Shown here: one piece after another, positions 25,096-31,211 of the stretch
Layout: every line of letters begins with the position of its first letter
Numbering within the stretch: the stretch's first letter is position 1
DNA from: a virus
DNA: 31,211 nucleotides
IMG/VR virus record: IMGVR_UViG_3300021957_000178
Location: 1-31,211 of that record
Strand: one strand, 5' to 3'
Translations under genes and position numbers: made by a program
The notes under the pieces: generated by a model
What the model was told of the DNA's origin: nothing
The model's database searches: none
Seen by the model: only the letters and a program-made list of their open reading frames with translations

Positions 25096-26829
25096 TTAAT
25101 TACTCATATTAAGTGTTGCGTAACCATAAGTTGTGCCCATTGGGTTACTTGTAACTACTTTCCTCCACTCACCAGTGCCAGCGGACTGCCAAGTGCTAGA
25201 TGCACCGTAGCTAGTTCCGTTTATAACCAAGTTACTAAAAGAGGGTTTTGTTCCACTAAATTTTATATACAAGTAATCAGTAGAAATTTGATCCTGGAAA
25301 TAAACAGCTATGATAGTTTTAGATTTAAATATATAACTAGTCATAGAACCCATGGTTGGGAAATAATTTACAGAACTACCGTAACCATAAGCGTATGTAC
25401 TATAGATATTATCAGGGCGAACAGTTATCGTTGCGTTAAAGTCGTACGAAGCTTGAACAGTAAAGCTTCTTATATTACCGTAAACAATAGTTGTACCTTG
25501 TCTAGCTACAGCTCTATAGTTGTACGTATTGCTACTCGTTAATGAAACCGTATCTTCTGTTATAGTTTGTGTTATTGCAGAACTAGAGGTTCCATTGTAA
25601 GAAGTGTTTTTTACATAATCGTTACCAGTAGCTTCCGCTAATACACCTCCAGAAATTGACACTATTGGGGTTTGGCTAAAGCCATTGTTGCAATAAGTTA
25701 TTCCAATTTCATCTATATTACCTGGTGTACTAGAGTATACAATATTACTGTAAGTAGTACCTGCGGCGTTTTTAGCAAAAGCTCTAAAACTAATAGGAAC
25801 ACCACCTAGACTAGTAGGAGTGTAGTTAGCTACAAACGCGGTTTCGGTCACAGATGTAGCAGCTGCTGTTGATAAGGTAGCTCCAGTTGAAGTTGCAGTT
25901 GCAGACTCGTTAAAAGATCCAGTTGTGTTTATAGTTGAATCATCTTCTAAAACCTCAACCACATCAGATGTAAATGTGCCGCTTGGCGTATCTCTATAAA
26001 AGTTAATTAAAGTATTAACACCTGGTAAATAAACAAAACCTTTTTCACTAACAGTTCCAGTTGTAGTAAAGTCGGAGGTAGTACCTAAATCTGAAATGTT
26101 CCCGTTCATTACAACATTACTACCAAAAGTAGTTAAAACACCTGCGGTTATAGTAGGAGCTATACCGTCTCCTCCACCTATAACTTGGTTACCTGGACAG
26201 CTAACTGAAAACCACCAACCCGTACCAGTCAACGGAGCATCTATTCGCATGTTTGAAGAACTAGTTGATGAATTCTTGTTGAACGTAATAGTACCTCTAC
26301 CACCGTACTGAGCTTGAGATCCACTAGTCCCATAACTATCTGTCAAAGTATCTAGTGGCTGAACAGCGCTGTTATTAGCATACTGGGAACCTCCTACAAA
26401 ACTATTTCCCGTTCCATTTCCGTCACCACTAGTATATGTGTTTCCATTCCATGTAAAAGTAAATTTATCAGGAGCAGTGAAAGCTTGATATTCTATAGTC
26501 ACAGTACCAGTGCCTGTACCTAAATTTATAGGAAAATTAAATGTTCCTTTACCTCCGGTTTCATACGCTATATTACAGGCTGGTGCCGTGTAATCATGGT
26601 CATAGTTGTAAAACTCTGACATATTATAACCAGTTTCGTTATTAGGGTGATAAGGACTAAAACCATTTGTTGCATCGTAATCTTCGCCGCCTACAGTAGT
26701 AGGACCTCCTAGAGTTATGTCTCTTAGACTATATGGTCCAGATCCATCATCACCATCATTATAGTCATCACTAAGTTTTTCATTAGCTATAGAAAATAAA
26801 CTTAAACTTCCGCTTCCAGGAACTGCCAT
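25096..26829 (-). CDS. Modular adhesion protein with FN3-like domains, candidate receptor-binding protein
   Basis: This is a 577-residue protein. The N-terminus (MAVPGSGSLSLFSIANEKLS) is a typical virion-attachment opening of marine phage fibres. Residues 90-220 are Gly/Thr/Asn-rich beta sequence. Residues 228-465 contain Fn3-like repeats, shown by VPISFRAFAKNAAGTTYSNI and TYNYRAVARQGTTIVYGNIR, a pattern common in Bacteroidota surface proteins. The last 110 residues form a separate Tyr/Ser-rich domain (YGYGSSVNYFPTMGSMTSYI, then LYIKFSGTKPSFSNLVINGT). This end domain is the best candidate for the receptor-contacting part. No glycan hydrolase motif is seen. The gene follows the probable fibre-assembly gene by one base. 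Receptor binding is inference. Confidence 0.82.
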   Translation of the reverse strand: MAVPGSGSLSLFSIANEKLSDDYNDGDDGSGPYSLRDITLGGPTTVGGEDYDATNGFSPYHPNNETGYNMSEFYNYDHDYTAPACNIAYETGGKGTFNFPINLGTGTGTVTIEYQAFTAPDKFTFTWNGNTYTSGDGNGTGNSFVGGSQYANNSAVQPLDTLTDSYGTSGSQAQYGGRGTITFNKNSSTSSSNMRIDAPLTGTGWWFSVSCPGNQVIGGGDGIAPTITAGVLTTFGSNVVMNGNISDLGTTSDFTTTGTVSEKGFVYLPGVNTLINFYRDTPSGTFTSDVVEVLEDDSTINTTGSFNESATATSTGATLSTAAATSVTETAFVANYTPTSLGGVPISFRAFAKNAAGTTYSNIVYSSTPGNIDEIGITYCNNGFSQTPIVSISGGVLAEATGNDYVKNTSYNGTSSSAITQTITEDTVSLTSSNTYNYRAVARQGTTIVYGNIRSFTVQASYDFNATITVRPDNIYSTYAYGYGSSVNYFPTMGSMTSYIFKSKTIIAVYFQDQISTDYLYIKFSGTKPSFSNLVINGTSYGASSTWQSAGTGEWRKVVTSNPMGTTYGYATLNMSN

Positions 26830-26830
26830 T

Positions 26831-27145
26831 TTACAACCAAGGTTTTTCCATACCTACGTCTGTAGGTTGTTTTAAATTATTTATAAACTCTTGTAAATGG
26901 TTTTGATGTGCTTGATGGACAGGGTGAGATTCCACCCATCCAATAACCTGCTCTTCAGTTACATCTTCAAATGCAGTAAATTCATCTTCGTTTAAATCTA
27001 CCTTTATATGACCTATGCTATTATGAGTATAATCACCATCCACAGCTACAACTTCAAACTCAACCTCAGTTATAACGTTAGTTAGATCTTGAAAGCTAGG
27101 AGCGCCTTTTAAATGTAGTATATTAGTACTATAAGTTATTGCCAT
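26831..27145 (-). CDS. Small protein, probable tail fibre assembly or adaptor protein
   Basis: This is a 104-residue protein: AITYSTNILHLKGAPSFQDL, a beta-rich middle (VEFEVVAVDGDYTHNSIGHI), then an acidic segment FTAFEDVTEEQVIGWVESHP and a His-rich helix. Small proteins with this build, a variable beta half followed by an F-x-x-F/Y-x-x-x-T-E-E-Q-V-x-G-W motif, occur next to fibre genes in many marine and cyanophages. Its start overlaps the fibre gene by 17 bases, which argues for coupled expression in a fixed ratio with the fibre. A chaperone or adaptor role for the fibre is inferred from this position. The function has not been shown for the family as far as I know. Confidence 0.8.
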   Translation of the reverse strand: MAITYSTNILHLKGAPSFQDLTNVITEVEFEVVAVDGDYTHNSIGHIKVDLNEDEFTAFEDVTEEQVIGWVESHPVHQAHQNHLQEFINNLKQPTDVGMEKPWL

Positions 27146-30100
27146 TTTTTATTTGTTTTTTAAGTTCTTCTACTTCTTGTTTTAAATCCTTTATAGCTTC
27201 AATTAAATACCCTGTTATGTTTCCGTAAGATACACCTAAAGTTCCGTCTGTTTCACTAACAAGTTCAGGCGCTACTTCTTGCATTTCTTGAGCCACAACA
27301 CCTGATCCAACCTCTCCATTGTCTTTTCTAGTAAAACTAACACCACGCATATCATAGACCTTAGATCCATCTAACGTTTTAATATCTTTCTTTAATTTTT
27401 TATCAGAGTAAGCTACGACATCATTATTGAATATTGCTTTACCAGATTGAGACATATCTAAAGTAAGAGCAGTAAAAGGAGTACCGGTGCTAGTTCGTCC
27501 TTCAAATATTATGTCTTTAATGTTTTGTTTACATGCTAAAATAAGATTACCAGCATCAAAGTTACGTATTCCCCCGTACTCAAGATTGTTATCTTTTAAT
27601 ATTATGTCTGCACCATTAGCATCTAAAGTTATATCACCATTTGCATCAATTTTAAAATCACCAGAGCCGCTTTCTGATAAAACAACGTGGTTGCTACCAT
27701 CTGATGACATAGAAAGACTACCTTCGTTAATTTTAACATCTCCAGAAGTAAACACGTATTCACCATTGGCATCGTTTAATTGTAAGTTAGTACCGTTACT
27801 ACCACCAGACATTAAAACTAAATTGTCTTCTTTGTTATAAAGAGTAGTACCATTAATGCCACCAATAGTCGTTGTTGCAAAAGTCGCTACAATTTGACTA
27901 TCAGTTATTAAGTGGTTACCTTCTGTAAAACCAGAGTTTCCATTAGAAGTATCTATCTCTAAGTGACCACCAGTAACTGGTGCTGGTTCTGTTGTGACTG
28001 AAGATCCGTTTGTGTTAAATGTAAATGAATTTCCTTCTTTAGTCATTCTAACGTGAGCCATAGAATATCTACATGTTCTTATATAGACTTTGAATTCATC
28101 GTAAGTTCCGTTCTCGGCGGATTTAACAACTCTAACACCTACTTTATCGGTATCGTTAGTAGCAGTGTCATTATCAAAGACATCCACGCTACCATTTATT
28201 TCTAATTGCCCGCCATTATTTCCTTGTCTAACTTGTATTGCTAAATCAAATTTCTGCGCTGCAAAGGCTTCTACGTGGTTAGATATAAAACCTCTCATGT
28301 GCAAACCTCCATTACCACTAGTTGTTGTTGCAACGTGGTACCATTTGTTACCGCTAAGGTTACCTTCGTCGCTTACTTTAAGCGTGTAGTCGTCTTGAGT
28401 ACCGTCAGTAGTGGTAAACTTTGATCTCGTAGTAGCCGCGTTATACCATGACGCATTCATCTCTGCTTCAGTATAATATCTATTATCTAACTGACCTGCA
28501 TTTAACTCGGTTTCAGTATAATACCTGTCATCGTGATTATGAGAGCTCGGTGTAAACGTAGAAGGTTTATCTTCTATCCTATTCCAATGTGCATATGGAT
28601 GGTTGTCGCTATGTGTCGCATTGTTATTACCTGTAAAAGTAGTTACAAAATCAATATCCCAGGATCCTGTCATTTCTGATAAACTAGTACTGTAACCAGA
28701 CAACCAATCTCTAACAACCACTTGCGGATAAGTCCAGTTTGTATCACTTTCTCCTATAAGAATAAAATGCTCATCATTGGTATCATCTGTAATATACCTA
28801 ACATTTAAATTCCTATTGTCTGAATCTTGAGTTGCAATAGCAAAAGTGTTATACCAATAAGGGGAACTACTAGCGTAGTTGTAACCACCTAATTTTATGC
28901 TTTGAGATCTATCGCTATTGTATTCATAAATATCCACAGTGAAAGACATCATTTGATTTGCCGCAAACGAAGGAACTTTTATTTTTAAGTAACCTGTTTT
29001 TGTTGTATCAGAAGTTGTATAAACTCCTCCTTTAACCATAGGCATGTAGTAACCACTACCACTACTTCCGTTTTCATTTGGAGTGTATATGTGTTTATCT
29101 GCTAAAAACTCACTTGTACTGAATGTATATGCTGAGTTCCAATTATCAGAATTACCATCTGATCCTGTTGATATTGAACCTACAACATGTAATGATGTAT
29201 CAGTGCTTCTATTCCAGTAACCTAATAATGTGTCAGTGCTTCCAACTAATCCCCGATACTCAAAACGATCATTAGTACCATTGTATCTAAGTTTAAAGTT
29301 TTCAGTGTTGTCTACTTCAGAAAAAACAATTTCTCCATTAGGAGTTGTATTTGCTCCGGAGTTGTCATAAAATATTAATTTAGGATCTGTTTTAGCGATC
29401 TCTAAATCTCCTGAAAAATTTCCAGCACCAGATTCCAACGAACCTGTTACTACTACACCGCTAGGACCAGTTCTGAAATGTCGTACACCATTGTAGTATA
29501 AATTAGTGTTTCCGTTTGCGGCACCATAAAGAGCATATTCTCCAGTCGAAGTTTTTAAAGCAATATCTCCACCAGATTTTATACTTCTTACACCGCTACC
29601 ACTTAAAGTTATATCTCCAGCAACATCTATATCATCTAGGAAATAAACATCTTTATTATGATTTATATACATAGCCGACTTAGAACCTGTAGCATATGAA
29701 TCAGTTGTAGAAAAATACATCCTAGTACCATAACTACCATCTGATCTAATATATATACCTGCTTGTGCATTTGTACCATTAGAAGCATCAGAAGCACCAA
29801 ATGTTATTGCCCCACCTCCATGATCTGTACTTATTTCAGGGTCAATATGTAATGATCCAGTAGATAGGCCTTGTGTTGAAGTACTCCAAACATTCCCATT
29901 TTTTATTCCTATTTGACCTGAAAAATCCCCGCCGTTTGCTTTAGATACAAAATCTGTTGGTAATGCAGGCTTGTTTAGAATAAATGCATCGCTAGTATTA
30001 GTTGTCTCATTCCAGTCCGCTTGCACATTCGCTTCAGCATCTGTAGGTGCGTGTGCTGCCTGAGAGTGAGTATACGCCGTGTCCCAATTAGAATCTTTTC

Positions 30101-31211
30101 TAGTACCTGCACCAGTACCACTACTTGGTTTTTTATATATACCATCTTTATACATTAACTTCCCATCAGCAAGTATAGTTATACTAGTTTCAGTACCTCC
30201 TATAACAAACGATTCACCACTACCATAAGAAGCACTATTTGAGTGACTATATTTAATATGTCCAATTTGAGAATCAGGGACATTAGTGCTAAATGTAAGA
30301 TTAGCAGGTTGTCCATTTGTTGTTGATCTTAAATTAAGTGCATCACCATTTTGCTCTATTGTTATAGCCCCACTAAAAGTCCCGCCGTTTGTAGCAGAAA
30401 CAAAATCTGTTTGGTTTACTACTGTACTAGGAGCAGCATCAGTTATACCATATCCTGCTAAAGTTGTTGGTGTTGTTGATATCTCAGCAAATGTAGGTTT
30501 ATGACCTTCGTGATATACTTGTTTCCAAGAATTTTCAGTACCATTACTAATAGTTCTAACATACATTTCAGCACTAGTGGTATTTGCAATAGCAATTTGA
30601 CCACTATAATTATAACTAGAAGTATTAGATACATGAGGTAAAGTTAATCCCCAATACCAACCTGTTGAAGGAGTCCAATCTGCACCATTTGCATCCCAAC
30701 CACTAAAAGTATATTGAGAAAACTCAGTTGAATCCCAACTGTCCGCTGCTGTTGAAACATCTGACTTTGGATATCTACCATCATGATTATGAGTACTTGG
30801 CGGAAACGTAGTAGGCTTATTAAGTATAAAAGCATCACTTGTTGTAGTAGTTTCAGTCCAATCAGCCTGCACGTTTGCTTCAGCGTCTGTTGGCGCGTGA
30901 GCAGCTTGTGAGTGAGTGTATGCTGTATCGTAGTTAGTTTTATTAGTAGTTGTTAATTGGTCTGTAGTCCAAACTTGTGCCCAATCAGTTTGCCAAGTTC
31001 CATTCTTTTTACTTTTTATATGTAACTTTCTATTATGAAAATCTTGAAAAGATGCTGTTGCCCAAGATGATGAATCCCAATACTTTATAGTAAGCAATCC
31101 ATCTGACGCCCCTGTAGGCTCATCATCAGCCTCACTTACATCCCAGATATAAACACCTGATGTATTAATTGTATCAAGGTCGTCTGAGTACCTTGTGTGT
31201 GTTCTTAGGTA
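27129..31211 (-). CDS. Long tail fibre with pyocin-knob-like parts and C-terminal S74 self-cleaving chaperone, 5' end missing
   Basis: The frame is open through the right edge, so the start lies outside. The TTG at 31097 is not the start: upstream codons encode a clear continuation (TRYSDDLDTINTSGVYIWDV). The shaft contains two near-identical 41-residue repeats (30813-30935 and 29967-30089), HNHD-type motifs (STHNHDGRYP, SSHNHDDRYYTETEL) like the metal-binding HxH sites of T4-type long fibres, and knob-like parts (WTPSTGWYWGLTLPHVSNTS, then NSWKQVYHEGHKPT). The C-terminus has the peptidase S74 intramolecular chaperone: SDKKLKKDIK starting at the Ser codon 27407-27405, then GVVAQEMQEVAPELV and a coiled-coil tail EAIKDLKQEVEELKKQIK. 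S74 domains help trimerise the fibre and cut themselves off before the conserved Ser. Cleavage here is inference from the family. Confidence 0.9.
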   Translation of the reverse strand, partial: YLRTHTRYSDDLDTINTSGVYIWDVSEADDEPTGASDGLLTIKYWDSSSWATASFQDFHNRKLHIKSKKNGTWQTDWAQVWTTDQLTTTNKTNYDTAYTHSQAAHAPTDAEANVQADWTETTTTSDAFILNKPTTFPPSTHNHDGRYPKSDVSTAADSWDSTEFSQYTFSGWDANGADWTPSTGWYWGLTLPHVSNTSSYNYSGQIAIANTTSAEMYVRTISNGTENSWKQVYHEGHKPTFAEISTTPTTLAGYGITDAAPSTVVNQTDFVSATNGGTFSGAITIEQNGDALNLRSTTNGQPANLTFSTNVPDSQIGHIKYSHSNSASYGSGESFVIGGTETSITILADGKLMYKDGIYKKPSSGTGAGTRKDSNWDTAYTHSQAAHAPTDAEANVQADWNETTNTSDAFILNKPALPTDFVSKANGGDFSGQIGIKNGNVWSTSTQGLSTGSLHIDPEISTDHGGGAITFGASDASNGTNAQAGIYIRSDGSYGTRMYFSTTDSYATGSKSAMYINHNKDVYFLDDIDVAGDITLSGSGVRSIKSGGDIALKTSTGEYALYGAANGNTNLYYNGVRHFRTGPSGVVVTGSLESGAGNFSGDLEIAKTDPKLIFYDNSGANTTPNGEIVFSEVDNTENFKLRYNGTNDRFEYRGLVGSTDTLLGYWNRSTDTSLHVVGSISTGSDGNSDNWNSAYTFSTSEFLADKHIYTPNENGSSGSGYYMPMVKGGVYTTSDTTKTGYLKIKVPSFAANQMMSFTVDIYEYNSDRSQSIKLGGYNYASSSPYWYNTFAIATQDSDNRNLNVRYITDDTNDEHFILIGESDTNWTYPQVVVRDWLSGYSTSLSEMTGSWDIDFVTTFTGNNNATHSDNHPYAHWNRIEDKPSTFTPSSHNHDDRYYTETELNAGQLDNRYYTEAEMNASWYNAATTRSKFTTTDGTQDDYTLKVSDEGNLSGNKWYHVATTTSGNGGLHMRGFISNHVEAFAAQKFDLAIQVRQGNNGGQLEINGSVDVFDNDTATNDTDKVGVRVVKSAENGTYDEFKVYIRTCRYSMAHVRMTKEGNSFTFNTNGSSVTTEPAPVTGGHLEIDTSNGNSGFTEGNHLITDSQIVATFATTTIGGINGTTLYNKEDNLVLMSGGSNGTNLQLNDANGEYVFTSGDVKINEGSLSMSSDGSNHVVLSESGSGDFKIDANGDITLDANGADIILKDNNLEYGGIRNFDAGNLILACKQNIKDIIFEGRTSTGTPFTALTLDMSQSGKAIFNNDVVAYSDKKLKKDIKTLDGSKVYDMRGVSFTRKDNGEVGSGVVAQEMQEVAPELVSETDGTLGVSYGNITGYLIEAIKDLKQEVEELKKQIKNGNNL
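29967..30089 (-). repeat. Fibre repeat unit 2 (41 residues)
   Basis: This encodes NWDTAYTHSQAAHAPTDAEA followed by NVQADWNETTNTSDAFILNK and P. It differs from the unit at 30813-30935 at only three residues, yet 31 of 123 bases differ by hand alignment, nearly all at third codon positions. Confidence 0.85.
30813..30935 (-). repeat. Fibre repeat unit 1 (41 residues)
   Basis: This encodes NYDTAYTHSQAAHAPTDAEA followed by NVQADWTETTTTSDAFILNK and P. It is the partner of the unit at 29967-30089, about 850 bases away in the same gene, and leads directly into an HNHD motif. Confidence 0.85.

Noticed and set aside
25054-25542. A 162-codon open frame on the plus strand
   Set aside because: It is antisense to the 577-residue adhesion gene, has no leader or neighbours on that strand, and its Cys/Ser/Thr-rich translation looks like a shadow.
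26853-26866. Small hairpin CCTAC-GTCT-GTAGG
   Set aside because: It is only 5 bp and lies inside the coding end of the 104-residue gene with no U-tract.
29967-30935. Spaced repeats as a CRISPR-like array
   Set aside because: There are only two copies, about 850 bases apart, both in frame within the fibre gene and conserved at protein level rather than DNA level.

Overview
This window looks like part of the genome of a tailed, podovirus-like bacteriophage. It is AT-rich, almost wholly coding, and every credible gene lies on the minus strand, so transcription runs from the right edge to the left. The head and tail-neck proteins carry sequence signatures that I recognise from crAss-like phages (order Crassvirales) and relatives such as Bacteroidota podoviruses: the major capsid protein, the portal, two ring/tail-tube proteins and a 1485-residue muzzle-like protein. 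The start codons I checked lack a Shine-Dalgarno motif and have A/T-rich leaders instead, as in Bacteroidota. Several fibre and accessory virion proteins resemble those of uncultured marine phages. A marine Bacteroidota (probably flavobacterial) host is therefore my best inference, not something proven here.

Layout in transcription order (right to left). (1) 31211-25096: an adhesion block with a long tail fibre that runs off the right edge and ends in an S74-type self-cleaving chaperone domain, a 104-residue probable fibre-assembly protein, and a 577-residue FN3-like receptor-binding candidate. (2) 25031-21504: a small coiled-coil protein, a small unknown protein, a tandem GroES-like co-chaperonin candidate, a terminase small-subunit candidate and the large terminase. 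(3) 21502-15578: portal, acidic scaffold-like protein, major capsid protein and a conserved head-module protein. Hairpins lie on both sides of the last gene. (4) 15518-9234: two ring/tail-tube proteins and the giant muzzle/nozzle protein. (5) 9232-7078: two beta-rich accessory virion proteins. (6) 7042-1: a Q/A-rich ejection-type protein, a helical 414-residue protein and a very large protein (more than 1,721 codons, open at the left edge). The last carries an HEXXH metallopeptidase-like motif and a HAD-type phosphatase domain with all four motifs. It is the best candidate for a multi-enzyme protein injected with the DNA.

The most unusual points are these: (a) a roughly 460-bp GC-rich, codon-shifted patch inside terL that covers the ATPase core; (b) the giant peptidase/HAD protein; (c) the duplicated GroES-like protein in the capsid assembly block; (d) mutually exclusive hairpins just after the capsid gene. 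I found no tRNA, rRNA, CRISPR array, IS element, integrase or replication gene. No gap between genes exceeds about 75 bases.
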